Assembly (NCBI GenBank): GCA_900696595.1
Contig: CAADGT010000029.1
Location: 1-46,293 of the forward strand
From: an uncultured Chloroflexota bacterium
GTDB lineage: Bacteria; Chloroflexota; Anaerolineae; Anaerolineales; Villigracilaceae
DNA: 46,293 nucleotides
Reading direction: 5' to 3'
The notes beneath the pieces are model-generated. The model had not been told where the DNA came from. It saw only the letters and a list, made by a program, of their open reading frames with translations, and did not search any database. The stretch's first letter is position 1. The number at the start of each line of letters is the position of its first letter. Shown here one piece after another: positions 7,951 to 16,526 of the stretch. The translations under genes and the position numbers were made by a program.

Positions 7951-8298
7951 ATGAGCGCAAAACACTTAAAAATTGCCGCCTGTCTTTTGGCGGCGGCCCT
8001 GACTTTTGCAGGGTGTTTGGGACAAAAGGCAAAAATCATCGGCGTTGAGCGGGTGTATTCAATCGGTTATGAGGGAATGCCCGCCGCACATGCCCGTCCG
8101 GGATATGTCATTTTGTTGATTGAATTGCAGACCAGTGAAGAAATATCTCCCTTTGGCGACCTGGTTCTCAAAGATGGGGCTGGCAATTCCTATCCGGGCT
8201 CCGGGCTGTTTGACGGAAAGTATATTTTTGAAGCGCCTGAAAATGCGAATAATCTCACCTTGGTTGTGAAGGGCGATACAGAAATCCCCCTTCCCTGA
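7951..8298 (+). CDS. Small lipoprotein, unknown function
   Basis: The 115-aa protein has a signal peptide with lipobox FAGC (C22) and a short beta-rich domain. The ATG is preceded by GGAGGAAAA, a strong ribosome binding site, which decides against longer in-frame starts. Phrases such as RPGYVILLIELQ and LVLKDGAGNSYPGSGLF suggest a small immunoglobulin-like fold related to its upstream neighbour (inference). It is the third consecutive lipoprotein in the run. Confidence 0.7.
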   Translation: MSAKHLKIAACLLAAALTFAGCLGQKAKIIGVERVYSIGYEGMPAAHARPGYVILLIELQTSEEISPFGDLVLKDGAGNSYPGSGLFDGKYIFEAPENANNLTLVVKGDTEIPLP

Positions 8299-8314
8299 GC
8301 GAAAAGGAGCAAAC

Positions 8315-8575
8315 ATGAGCCGCAAATCAATCAATGCCATCATCGTCGGGCTGGTCATTTTGGCGGTCACATATTTCGCCTTCAATTCCATGTTCAACGC
8401 CGCCGCTCCGTCCGAGGCGGAGATCAACGCAGTGGTCGCAAGCGGAGGCTCGCCGCAGGGACTGATCGCGAAATCCGAGGAAGCGCAAAGCATCCGAACC
8501 ATGTTCTATTTCATCGCGGCGTTGGAAGTCATCGTAACCGGCATCCTTGCATATCAATGGCGCGGGCAAAACTGA
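8315..8575 (+). CDS. Small two-helix membrane protein
   Basis: The 86-aa product has a membrane helix at about 6-24, an extracytoplasmic loop of about 40 residues with many Ala, Glu and Ser, and a second helix at about 63-80 that ends in WRGQN. AAAAGGAG lies 7 nt before the ATG and the gene follows the lipoprotein by 16 nt, so it is the last gene of this run. No family is recognised. Confidence 0.65.
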   Translation: MSRKSINAIIVGLVILAVTYFAFNSMFNAAAPSEAEINAVVASGGSPQGLIAKSEEAQSIRTMFYFIAALEVIVTGILAYQWRGQN

Positions 8576-8743
8576 CAGCGCAACCTTGTTTGGATGAAAA
8601 AGCAGAAGGTTGTCGAAGCGCCGCAAAAGCAAATGGATATCATTCTCGCTGGGCGCATCAGGTTGATGGAGCGTCTCATCGGCTGCGATTGAGCCATTAT
8701 CATTGATCCGTTCATCGCAGAGATAAGGAGTCCGGTTCGATTG

Positions 8744-8775
8744 AAAAACGCCCCGGTTCGAGCCGGGGCGTTTTT
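8744..8775. terminator. Bidirectional intrinsic terminator before clpC
   Basis: A 13-bp perfect stem, AAAAACGCCCCGG with CCGGGGCGTTTTT, and a 6-nt loop (TTCGAG). It begins right after the clpC stop codon on the minus strand and also ends the plus-strand lipoprotein run, with A and T tracts on both sides. Confidence 0.92.
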
Positions 8776-8776
8776 G

Positions 8777-11254
8777 TTAGGCTTCCACTTCCTGTTCGGA
8801 TTTCTTCTTCGCCGCGGACGACGAACTGAAGACGATTTTGTTTTCCTGCTCGTCCACATCCACGGTCACTTCGGCGCCGTCTTTGAACTGGCCGCCGAGC
8901 AGTTCCACCGAGAGCGGGCTCTCGACATATTTCTGGATCGCCCTGCGCAGCGGACGCGCCCCGAAGGCCGGGTCGTAGCCCGCCTTCGCCAGCCAGGCGC
9001 GCGCCGGGTCGGTCAATAACACGGTGATGTTATGATCGTTGAGACGGTCCTGCACTTCCTTCATTTGCAGGATGACGATCTGCTCCATCTGTTCGAGCGA
9101 GAGCGGCGAGAACATGATGATCTCGTCTATGCGGTTGAGGAACTCGGGACGGAAGGCCGCCTTGAGCGCCTTGTCAATTTTGTCGTGCGCCTCGCGGTCG
9201 GAGGGTTCGGTTTTGCCGGGCAAAAATCCCAACGTGCCGCCCTTTCTCACATATTCGGTGCCGAGGTTTGAGGTCATGATCAGAACCGTGTTGCGGAAGT
9301 CCACCACGTTGCCCTGTCCGTCGGTCATGCGCCCGTCGTCGAGTATCTGCAACAAGGCGTTCCACACTTCGGGGTGCGCCTTCTCGATCTCGTCGAACAA
9401 CAGCACGCGATACGGCCTGCGGCGCACGGCTTCGGTCAGTTGACCGCCCTCCTCGTAGCCAACATATCCCGGAGGCGCGCCGAAGAGGCGGCTGACCGTA
9501 TGCTGTTCGCGGTACTCGGACATGTCAATGCGCACCATTGCGTCCTCGTCGTCGAACATGAACCACGCGAGCGCTTTGGCCAGTTCGGTCTTGCCCACGC
9601 CCGAAGGTCCGATAAAGATGAACGAGCCGATCGGGCGCGAAGGATCCTTCAAACCGGAGCGCGCGCGGCGGATCGCGTCCGAGATGGCGTGGATGGCCTC
9701 CTCCTGCCCGATGATGCGTTCGTGCAAACGCGCCTCCATGTGCAGGAGTTTCTCGGATTCGGTCTCGAGCATCTGAGTCACGGGGATGCCCGTCCACTGA
9801 TGCACGACCGCGGCGATGTCGTTCACATCCACCACTTCATCGAGGTGATGTTCGGCTTCCCAATGGTCGCGCTTCGCGTTGTATTCCTGCTCGAGGCGCA
9901 GGCGCTCGGCTTTCTTTTGCGCGGCGCGTTCGTAATCGCGATTCAAGCCGGCCTGTTCCTCCTCGGCTTGCAGTTTGTCAACCTCGGTCTTCATCGCCTT
10001 CAAATCCGGCGGCATGGAATACAGAGCCACGCGAAGTTTCGCGGCGGCTTCGTCCATCAGGTCAATGGCTTTATCGGGCAGGTGGCGGTCGGTCACGTAG
10101 CGATCCGCCAGATGGGCTGCGGCGGACAGGGCTTCATCCGAAAATCGCACCTTGTGATGCGCCTCGTAGCGGTCGCGCAAACCCTGAAGCATTTTGATCG
10201 TATCGTCCACGCTCGGCTCGTCCACATAGATCGGGGCGAAGCGGCGTTCGAGCGCGGCGTCCTTCTCGATGTGTTTGTGATATTCGTCCAGCGTCGTCGC
10301 GCCGATGCACTGCAATTCGCCTCTTGCAAGCGCAGGCTTGAGCATGTTGCTGGCGTCCATCGCGCCCTGCGCCGCCCCCGCGCCGACGACGGTATGCAGT
10401 TCGTCAATCATCAGGATGATGTCGCCCTTTGCGCGCTGGACTTCCTCCATCACCGCTTTGAGTCTTTCCTCGAACTCGCCTCTAAACCTGGACCCGGCGA
10501 TCATCGCGCCCAAGTCGAGCGCGACCACCTTTTTGCCTGAGAGAATCTCCGGCACGTCGTTCGTGGCGATCTTTTGCGCGAGTCCTTCCGCGATGGCGGT
10601 CTTGCCCACGCCCGCCTCGCCGATCAACACCGGGTTGTTCTTCGTGCGGCGCGAGAGAATCTGAATCAGGCGCATGATCTCGTTGTCGCGCCCGATGACC
10701 GGGTCAAGTTTGCCTTCGCGCGCCAGTTGGGTCAAATCGCGCGAATATTTATCGAGCGCGCGATATTTCGTCTCTGCCTGCGGGTCGGTCACGCGCTGTC
10801 CGCCGCGCAAATCCTGGATCGAATCGTAAACGCGATCGCGGCTCAACCCGGCCGATTCCAAGATGCGCGCCGCGGGCGTGTTGCGCTCGGTCAGAATCGC
10901 CAGAAAGATATGCTCGGTCGAAATGTATTCGTCCTTCAGACGGTTGGCTTCCTCGTTGGCAAGGTCAATAATGCGCTTGACGCGCGGCGTGATGAAGATC
11001 TGCCCCGCCCCGCCGCCGCCGAAGATATTCGCCTTCGGACTGGCGCGCAGGGTGGCGTCGAGCCGTTCGGTCAACGCCTGGGCGCTGACGCTCAATTTTT
11101 CAAGGATTTGGGGAATCACTCCGCCGGGCTGTTCGATCAACGCCAGCAGGATGTGTTCAGTGTCAATCTGGTTGTGGCCATAACGCTGGATGATCTCCGC
11201 GGCTCTTTGCGCGGCCTCCTGCGCTCTTTCTGTAAATCGGTCGAATCGCATCAT
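8777..11254 (-). CDS. clpC: ATP-dependent Clp protease ATPase subunit ClpC
   Basis: The 825-aa protein unfolds substrates and feeds them to ClpP. It has the double Clp_N repeat (about 1-140), a first AAA+ domain with Walker A GEAGVGKT (212-219) and Walker B LMIDELH (281-287), a UVR-like coiled middle domain (about 423-458) and a second AAA+ domain with GPSGVGKT (549-556). The short middle domain marks it as ClpC rather than ClpB. An in-frame GTG would add 22 residues, but [12 protein letters not shown] is the canonical start, with AAAGGA about 10 nt upstream. A TATAAT (11379-11384) gives a 5' leader of about 120 nt containing a 34-codon ORF. It ends in a strong terminator. Confidence 0.96.
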   Translation of the reverse strand: MMRFDRFTERAQEAAQRAAEIIQRYGHNQIDTEHILLALIEQPGGVIPQILEKLSVSAQALTERLDATLRASPKANIFGGGGAGQIFITPRVKRIIDLANEEANRLKDEYISTEHIFLAILTERNTPAARILESAGLSRDRVYDSIQDLRGGQRVTDPQAETKYRALDKYSRDLTQLAREGKLDPVIGRDNEIMRLIQILSRRTKNNPVLIGEAGVGKTAIAEGLAQKIATNDVPEILSGKKVVALDLGAMIAGSRFRGEFEERLKAVMEEVQRAKGDIILMIDELHTVVGAGAAQGAMDASNMLKPALARGELQCIGATTLDEYHKHIEKDAALERRFAPIYVDEPSVDDTIKMLQGLRDRYEAHHKVRFSDEALSAAAHLADRYVTDRHLPDKAIDLMDEAAAKLRVALYSMPPDLKAMKTEVDKLQAEEEQAGLNRDYERAAQKKAERLRLEQEYNAKRDHWEAEHHLDEVVDVNDIAAVVHQWTGIPVTQMLETESEKLLHMEARLHERIIGQEEAIHAISDAIRRARSGLKDPSRPIGSFIFIGPSGVGKTELAKALAWFMFDDEDAMVRIDMSEYREQHTVSRLFGAPPGYVGYEEGGQLTEAVRRRPYRVLLFDEIEKAHPEVWNALLQILDDGRMTDGQGNVVDFRNTVLIMTSNLGTEYVRKGGTLGFLPGKTEPSDREAHDKIDKALKAAFRPEFLNRIDEIIMFSPLSLEQMEQIVILQMKEVQDRLNDHNITVLLTDPARAWLAKAGYDPAFGARPLRRAIQKYVESPLSVELLGGQFKDGAEVTVDVDEQENKIVFSSSSAAKKKSEQEVEA

Positions 11255-11378
11255 GGGGAATTGTCCTTTCAAACCAAACCTGACATCTCCAATTGTCCGT
11301 CGGGAGAGGTCTTCTTCCACGCGTGGGTTGCGACCTGCAAGCAGCGCGGATAAGACCTGCCAGGTTTTAGCATGGGCG

Positions 11379-11384
11379 ATTATA
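11379..11384 (-). promoter_or_regulatory. Extended -10 promoter of clpC
   Basis: On the minus strand the sequence reads TGTTATAAT, an extended -10 element. It lies just past the ilvE terminator and about 125 nt before the clpC start. Five nt downstream is an ATG opening a 34-codon leader ORF (11269-11373) whose TGA overlaps the region of the clpC ribosome binding site. Confidence 0.6.
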
Positions 11385-11388
11385 ACAA

Positions 11389-11419
11389 ACGCCGCATTGG
11401 CGAAATGTCAATGCGGCGT
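11389..11419 (-). terminator. Terminator of ilvE
   Basis: A perfect 11-bp stem, ACGCCGCATTG (11389-11399) with CAATGCGGCGT (11409-11419), has a 9-nt loop and is followed on the minus strand by TTTGTTATAA. It separates ilvE from the clpC promoter. Confidence 0.75.
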
Positions 11420-11450
11420 AAGAGGAGCGTTGGAATTTGTTGAATGCGGC

Positions 11451-12368
11451 TTACACTTCCACGTTCCAATTTGCAAATCTCGGATTCTTCCCGCGCACGA
11501 TATCTTCGTAAGCCGCCCTCAATTTCGTCGTGATCGGACCCATCGAACCGCCCCCCACCGGTCGGTGATCCACCTTCGTCACCGCCACCACCTGCGCGGC
11601 TGTCCCCGTCATGAACAGTTCGTCCGCCATGTACACTTCCGTGCGGTCTATCGAACGTTCGACCACGTCCAGCCCCAATTCTTTGCGAGCCACTTCGATC
11701 ACCGAACGGCGCGTGATGCCTTCGAGAATATTATCCGTCACCGGCGGCGTGATCAGGACTCCCTCTCGCGCCATGAAGATATTCATCGCCGATCCCTCGG
11801 AGATATGACCGTTCTGATCCAGCACAAGCGCCTCGTCGAAGCCCGCGCGGTTCGCGTCCGTTTTGATCAACGCCGAATTGGCGTACGCGCCCGCCACCTT
11901 GCCGCGCGCCGGGATGACGTTATCGTCAATGCGCCGCCACGAAGAGACAGTCACATGCGCGTTCGTGTCGTTTTTGACGTACGGCTCATACGCCATCACA
12001 AACATGCAGAACTCGTCCTTCAACTCGTGCAGCCTCACGCCGATGCCCATATCCGCCTTGTAGATCGTCGGGCGCAGGTACACATCCCTCCGCCAGTTAT
12101 CGGTTCTCAACAAATCAACAGTCAATTCGGTCAACCCCTCTTCGTCGTACGGAACGCTCATCGTCATCATTTTGCCCGAATTCAACAAACGGTGAAAATG
12201 GTCGTAGGGACGAAAAACGAAGAGACGTTGCTTCTCTTCGTTCCAGTATGCGCGCATCCCGCCGAAGACGGCGGTGCCATATAAAAAACCGTGCGTGGCA
12301 ATGCTGATCCTTGCCTCGCTCAGGGGAACAGTCTTACCTTCAAAGAACGCATGTTTCGTAAGATCCAC
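11451..12368 (-). CDS. ilvE: Branched-chain amino acid aminotransferase
   Basis: The 305-aa protein is a fold-type IV PLP enzyme that interconverts Val, Leu and Ile with their 2-oxoacids. K157 (ARGKVAGAY) is the expected Schiff-base Lys, and E191-G192-S193 (HISEGSAMN) is the phosphate and ring binding segment; the GTAVFGGMRAY entrance motif (31-41) fits group I IlvE. Length is normal. The start is a GTG with a strong AGGAGG 5 nt upstream. A TATAAT box at 12401-12406 drives it. It stands alone, away from other ilv genes. Confidence 0.94.
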   Translation of the reverse strand: MDLTKHAFFEGKTVPLSEARISIATHGFLYGTAVFGGMRAYWNEEKQRLFVFRPYDHFHRLLNSGKMMTMSVPYDEEGLTELTVDLLRTDNWRRDVYLRPTIYKADMGIGVRLHELKDEFCMFVMAYEPYVKNDTNAHVTVSSWRRIDDNVIPARGKVAGAYANSALIKTDANRAGFDEALVLDQNGHISEGSAMNIFMAREGVLITPPVTDNILEGITRRSVIEVARKELGLDVVERSIDRTEVYMADELFMTGTAAQVVAVTKVDHRPVGGGSMGPITTKLRAAYEDIVRGKNPRFANWNVEV

Positions 12369-12400
12369 GCGCGCCTCCTCTGTGTTGAGTTGATGGGCGG

Positions 12401-12406
12401 ATTATA
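12401..12406 (-). promoter_or_regulatory. TATAAT box of ilvE
   Basis: A perfect TATAAT on the minus strand, 32 nt before the GTG. The predicted leader of about 26 nt includes the AGGAGG site. The divergent gene may use TACAAT at 12535-12540. Confidence 0.55.
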
Positions 12407-12467
12407 CCCGCCGACTGATATAACCCCGCCGGGATGCGTCCGCTTCGCCCCATCACCCGAACGGAAT

Positions 12468-12493
12468 CGCGCCTCAGACTCCGCCCCGGCTTG
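12468..12493. repeat. 26-bp dispersed repeat, copy 1
   Basis: A 26-bp stretch beginning CGCGCCTCAGACTCCG and ending GGCTTG recurs exactly at 37185-37210. Both copies lie in intergenic DNA. The function is unknown. Confidence 0.85.
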
Positions 12494-12572
12494 ATTCGGC
12501 TCCCCGATCTTCCTCCCCGCCAAAGCCGATGAGTCGTACAATAAGCTATCTTATCTCAAACGGAGGCGGCAG

Positions 12573-13490
12573 GTGAAACGGATCGTATCCATCAGCGTAG
12601 GCTCGTCCGCGCGCGACCATTCCACGCGGCACACATTCCTGGGGCAGGAATGTGAAATATCAAGACGAGGCACGAACGGAGATTTCGAAAAAGCCGTCGC
12701 CTTGTATAAAGAATTGGACGGCAAAGTGGACGCCATCGGCGCGGGCGGAGTCGAGTTCTTCCTCCAGGTCGAAGACAAACGCTATTACTTCCGCGACGTG
12801 AAGCGATTCCGCAACGCGGTCAAGATCAGCAAATTCGGCGACGGCAACGGCGTGAAGGGCATCCTCGAAAAACGCGCCTTCGACGCGCTCGAAAAACATC
12901 TCAACCAAAAAGAGGGGCGCACGCTCAGGGGATTGCCCGCCATGCACACCAGCGTCGTGGATCGTTACAGCATGGGCAAAGCCATGGTGGAGGCGGGCTT
13001 GGATACAATCTTCGGCGATATGATGTTCGCGCTCGGACTGCCCTTCCCCATTCGCACCCTGCGCCAGGCGAGGATTCTCGCCGCATTCCTCCTGCCCGCC
13101 ATCGTGCAGATGCCGTTTTCATGGCTGTATCCGCTCGGCTCCGAACAGGACAAGCCCCCGCAGCCGAAATGGACAAAGTATTATGAAAGGGCGCAGGTGA
13201 TCGCGGGCGACTTTTTACAGATCCGCCAATACATGCCGGACGACCTGAGCGGCAAAATCATCGTCACCAACACAACCACGCCGAAGAACGTGGAAGAACT
13301 GCGTAAACGCAACCTGCACATCCTCGTCACCGTCACGCCGCGGCTGGACGGTAGAAGTTTTGGCACAAACGTCATGGAAGCGACCCTGCTCGCCCTGATG
13401 GACAAACCCCAATCCGAAACCACCCCGGCGGACTTCCTCGACCTGATCAACCGCATTCCGCTCGAACCCAATATCGAAACGCTTAACTAA
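12573..13490 (+). CDS. Conserved protein of a family sometimes annotated quinate 5-dehydrogenase
   Basis: The 305-aa protein opens with RIVSISVGSSARDH (3-16) and has a conserved IGAGGVEFFLQVEDKRYYF segment (55-73). I recall similar proteins in databases carrying the label quinate 5-dehydrogenase, but I see no GxGxxG nucleotide motif and would not trust that activity. Hydrophobic residues near 160-190 might be a membrane-near helix. The start is a GTG preceded by GGAGGCGGCAG. It diverges from ilvE and converges on the molybdoenzyme gene. The reaction is unknown. Confidence 0.6.
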   Translation: MKRIVSISVGSSARDHSTRHTFLGQECEISRRGTNGDFEKAVALYKELDGKVDAIGAGGVEFFLQVEDKRYYFRDVKRFRNAVKISKFGDGNGVKGILEKRAFDALEKHLNQKEGRTLRGLPAMHTSVVDRYSMGKAMVEAGLDTIFGDMMFALGLPFPIRTLRQARILAAFLLPAIVQMPFSWLYPLGSEQDKPPQPKWTKYYERAQVIAGDFLQIRQYMPDDLSGKIIVTNTTTPKNVEELRKRNLHILVTVTPRLDGRSFGTNVMEATLLALMDKPQSETTPADFLDLINRIPLEPNIETLN

Positions 13491-13563
13491 AGATTCGATT
13501 TTGCGCGTCTGTTCGGCGGCGAAAAATGGAAAAGGTCTGTCGCAGAACTGAACGCCAGGACGG

Positions 13564-14205
13564 TCACCCAAACCGCTCTTCGCGCCAGACATCGGCGCGG
13601 TTATGATACCCGGCCTGCTCCCAGAACCCGCGTTTGTCGCGCGGCATGAACTCGATGGAACGCAGCCACTTGGCGCCCTTCCAGAAGTACGGCGTTTCCA
13701 TGTCTTCGCGCCCAGGGACGAAGCCGACCACTCCGCGCAGGGGATAGCCGTGATCGGAGGAGATCGGTTCGCCCATGAAATGCGTCGCCAGCAAAAAGTT
13801 ATCCTGCAAGACCACCTCCAGCGGCAGGTTGACCGTGAAGCCGTACTCGGCGTGTTGCATGACGTGAGTCGCCGTCGGCTTGATCTTGAAGAAGCCCCGA
13901 TCCAGGAGCGTCCTGACCGAAACGCCCTCCCATTCCGTGTCGAACTTGCTCCAGCGCGTCACGCAGTGAATATCCATGCACAATTTGGCGCGCGGCAACT
14001 GATTGAACTCGTCCCAACTCCAGCGTTTTTCCTCTTCCACTTCGCCCCAAATGCGGAAGTCCCAAACGGCGGCGTTGAACGGCGGCACAGGCCCGTAATG
14101 CAGGACGGGAAACTTCTGCGTCAACGACTGACCCGGCGGCAGGCGCCCCTCCGCGCGGACTTTGTCCTCCTGCTTGCGGCGATCCAATCCTTCGAATTGA
14201 AACAT
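13564..14205 (-). CDS. Sulfite oxidase-like molybdopterin-dependent oxidoreductase
   Basis: The 213-aa protein is the single molybdopterin-binding domain of the sulfite oxidase fold. C81 in MDIHCVTRW is the expected molybdenum ligand, and the DHGYPLRGVVGFVPG segment (about 159-173) matches the cofactor pocket. It lacks a signal peptide or Tat motif and the heme and dimerisation domains, so it is a minimal cytoplasmic member. AGAGAGGTG lies before the ATG. The substrate is not known. It stands alone between convergent and divergent genes. Confidence 0.85.
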   Translation of the reverse strand: MFQFEGLDRRKQEDKVRAEGRLPPGQSLTQKFPVLHYGPVPPFNAAVWDFRIWGEVEEEKRWSWDEFNQLPRAKLCMDIHCVTRWSKFDTEWEGVSVRTLLDRGFFKIKPTATHVMQHAEYGFTVNLPLEVVLQDNFLLATHFMGEPISSDHGYPLRGVVGFVPGREDMETPYFWKGAKWLRSIEFMPRDKRGFWEQAGYHNRADVWREERFG

Positions 14206-14684
14206 AAGTCACCTCTCTTGTACGCAAGTCTCAGATTTGCGCTCCAGAATACGGATAATTTCATTGATTACCCTACACTCTTAAAATCAGGACGCGGACG
14301 AGCGCTGAAAACGAGGATTCAAGGCATTGTTTCGGGCGTTTTGCCAAAAAAATCTGCGTTCATCCGCGTTTTCCGCGTCCTAAAAACAAAGTTAGGACTT
14401 ACGCAAAACCCTGGCAGAATCCGCTAATCTACGCCAATTATTAACTCATGTTACGCACTTTTGCCATCCTCACGAACCGTCCAAGAATAAAGTCGCGAAT
14501 TCGCAAATGCTGGCGCGCCTATTCGTTTATTCGTGAACATTCGTGGACGGTAACCGACTCATCTGCAAGCGTATTTTCCAGCCAAATGCCGCCTTGCGTA
14601 ACTCGCTCCGCTCGTTGAAACAGTTTTCAGGCGTTTTTTTAAGTATATCAGCAAAAAAAATTGATCGAATGATAAAATCACCCC
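14206..14684. other. Intergenic region with degenerate word repeats
   Basis: A 479-nt gap between divergent genes with no gene I can support. It holds several low-complexity word clusters: TCTGCGTT, CATCCGCGTT and TTCCGCGTCC at 14353-14380; AATCCGCTAATCTACGCC at 14418-14435; and three ATTCGT words at 14519-14546. These look like further members of the tandem-word repeats seen elsewhere in the window. Confidence 0.5.
14673..14678 (+). promoter_or_regulatory. TAAAAT box 6 nt before comM
   Basis: TAAAAT ends 6 nt before the comM ATG, with CACCCC between and no Shine-Dalgarno sequence. A leaderless transcript is expected. Confidence 0.5.
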
Positions 14685-16220
14685 ATGCTCTCCCGCGTCT
14701 ACTCCTGCGCCGTAGCGGGGCTGGAAGGTGTCATCGTCGAAGTGGAGGTTGATTACACCAACGGCCTGCCCGCCGTCGTCATCGTCGGCCTGCCCGACGC
14801 CGCCGTGCAGGAAAGCCGCGAGCGCGTGCAAACCGCCGTCAAGAACGCCGGCCTGCACTTCCCCCGTCATCGCATCGTCGTCAATCTATCCCCCGCCGCC
14901 ATCCGCAAGGAAGGCCCCGCCTACGATCTTCCCATCGCCTTGGGCGTCGTCATCCTCGCCGGTTTTCTTCCGCATGAAAGCATCGCCGGAGCCATCGTCG
15001 TCGGCGAACTTTCACTGGATGGAGCCGTCCGTCACACGCGCGGAATTTTGCCCATGGCGGCCGCCGCGCGCGCCAATGGATTCAAGCGGATGTTCGTCCC
15101 CGAAGCGGATGCGCCCGAAGCGGCCTTGATCCCCGACCTGGAAGTGTACCCGGTCCAATCGCTTGCGCATCTCTACGGACATTTGAGCGGGCGCGAACCC
15201 ATTGAGCCTTATCTCCCCTCAGGCGACTCCGCCGAACCGCTCTTCACCCCGACGGATTTCTCCGAGATCAAAGGACAGGAACACGTCAAGCGCGCGCTCG
15301 AAGTCGCCGCCGCGGGCGGGCATAACGTGTTGATGGTCGGCAGCCCCGGCGCGGGGAAAACCTTATTGGCCAGAGCCATCCCCGGCATCCTGCCCGAAAT
15401 GTCCATCGAAGAATCGCTGGACGTGACGCGCATCTACTCCGTGGCGGATCAACTCCCGCCGGGGACTCCGCTCATCAAGCATCGTCCCTTCCGCGCGCCG
15501 CATCACACAATTTCCCATGCCGGTCTTGTCGGCGGAGGAAACATCCCCAAGCCCGGCGAAATTTCACTGGCGCATCGCGGCGTTTTGTTTTTAGACGAAT
15601 TCCCCGAATTCGGACAGCGCGTCCTCGAAGTGATGCGTCAGCCGATGGAAGACAAAGTCGTCACCATCAGCCGCGCCAAAGGCTCGCTGACTTTTTCCGC
15701 AAACTTCCAACTGATCGCCGCAATGAATCCCTGTCCGTGCGGCTATCACGGCGACTCGCAAAAAGCCTGCGCCTGCGCCCCCGCCGTCGTGACCAAATAT
15801 CAAAAACGCATCTCCGGCCCCCTGCTCGACCGCATTGACATCCACATCGAAGTCCCGCGCGTGGATTACGAAAAACTCAGCGGAGACAGGCTCGGCGAAT
15901 CAAGCGAGTCGATTCGCAAACGCGTTCAAACCGCAAGAGATATTCAACATCGCCGATTTACCAATCTCCAATTACCAATTACCGATGTTCTTTGCAACGC
16001 CGACATGCGCATCGGGGAGATACGGCAGTTTTGCAAATTACAAGCCGAAGGTCAGAGCCTGATGCGGGCGGCGATGACTCAACTCAACCTGTCGGCGCGC
16101 GCCTATCACCGCATCCTCAAACTGGCGCGGACGATTGCAGACCTCGCCGCGAGCGAAGAGATTCAGTCCCCGCATCTGGCGGAGGCGCTGCAATATCGCC
16201 CCAAGATCATGATGGGGTAA
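14685..16220 (+). CDS. comM: YifB/ComM family Mg-chelatase-like AAA+ ATPase
   Basis: The 511-aa protein has the N-terminal ChlI-like domain with the VEVDYTNGLPAVVIVGLPDAA segment (20-40, in two conserved blocks), an AAA+ core with Walker A GSPGAGKT (219-226) and the Mg-chelatase C-terminal domain. ComM is a hexameric helicase that promotes branch migration during natural transformation. Around residues 426-432 the sequence TNLQLPI is encoded by three heptamers (CCAATCT, CCAATTA, CCAATTA at 15961-15981) placed just before the conserved CNADM block, a likely in-frame insertion. No ribosome binding site is seen. Confidence 0.92.
   Translation: MLSRVYSCAVAGLEGVIVEVEVDYTNGLPAVVIVGLPDAAVQESRERVQTAVKNAGLHFPRHRIVVNLSPAAIRKEGPAYDLPIALGVVILAGFLPHESIAGAIVVGELSLDGAVRHTRGILPMAAAARANGFKRMFVPEADAPEAALIPDLEVYPVQSLAHLYGHLSGREPIEPYLPSGDSAEPLFTPTDFSEIKGQEHVKRALEVAAAGGHNVLMVGSPGAGKTLLARAIPGILPEMSIEESLDVTRIYSVADQLPPGTPLIKHRPFRAPHHTISHAGLVGGGNIPKPGEISLAHRGVLFLDEFPEFGQRVLEVMRQPMEDKVVTISRAKGSLTFSANFQLIAAMNPCPCGYHGDSQKACACAPAVVTKYQKRISGPLLDRIDIHIEVPRVDYEKLSGDRLGESSESIRKRVQTARDIQHRRFTNLQLPITDVLCNADMRIGEIRQFCKLQAEGQSLMRAAMTQLNLSARAYHRILKLARTIADLAASEEIQSPHLAEALQYRPKIMMG
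15961..15981. repeat. Heptamer triplet inside comM
   Basis: Three tandem units CCAATCT, CCAATTA, CCAATTA, exactly 21 nt. The same words recur at 17337-17364, 42124-42192 and 46082-46109. Confidence 0.85.
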
Positions 16221-16526
16221 TGCCAGCCTGGCGAAACGCGCCGCTCGACGCCCGGGGGACTCGTGTTTCGACGGCGAGCGAAACGGGCGCAGTTCTCCTT
16301 AATTTTTTGTAATCTATTTCGTCGAGTTCGCGTGGATGAAGCGTAGGGTTTTCGTCAAGCGCGTTGGAGGGAGGCGTGTTACATTTGCAGTCGTAACAAA
16401 TCTCTTCTCCTCCTTTGTAAGAGAGCCAGGGCATAAGCGACCCTGGCTCTCGCACTTTAAGGGCAGGGAAACCAGAATATCGGTTCTGTTTTACTGCCCT
16501 TCCGGTTGTGATGTAAAATCCGGCGC
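16221..16526. other. Intergenic region with an 11-bp hairpin
   Basis: A 306-nt gap between comM and the PIG-L gene. Arms GAGAGCCAGGG (16421-16431) and CCCTGGCTCTC (16441-16451) form a perfect hairpin with a 9-nt loop and no T-run. A minus-strand ORF from an ATG inside the loop (16434) down to 16207 would encode about 75 residues with a CYDCKC motif; there is no good ribosome binding site and I do not call it a gene. Confidence 0.45.
16514..16519 (+). promoter_or_regulatory. TAAAAT box 7 nt before the PIG-L gene
   Basis: TAAAAT ends 7 nt before the ATG at 16527, with CCGGCGC between and no ribosome binding site, which suggests a leaderless mRNA. Confidence 0.5.

Noticed and set aside
8594-8692. 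A 32-codon plus-strand ORF before the clpC terminator
   Set aside because: It has no ribosome binding site and no recognisable features; it may be chance or a decayed gene end.
8730-8776. Possible tRNA T-arm (GGTTCGA words)
   Set aside because: The words belong to the clpC terminator hairpin; no cloverleaf can be drawn around them.
16207-16434. Minus-strand ORF of about 75 codons with CYDCKC
   Set aside because: Composition looks almost protein-like, but there is no ribosome binding site, the start lies in a hairpin loop and the end overlaps comM.
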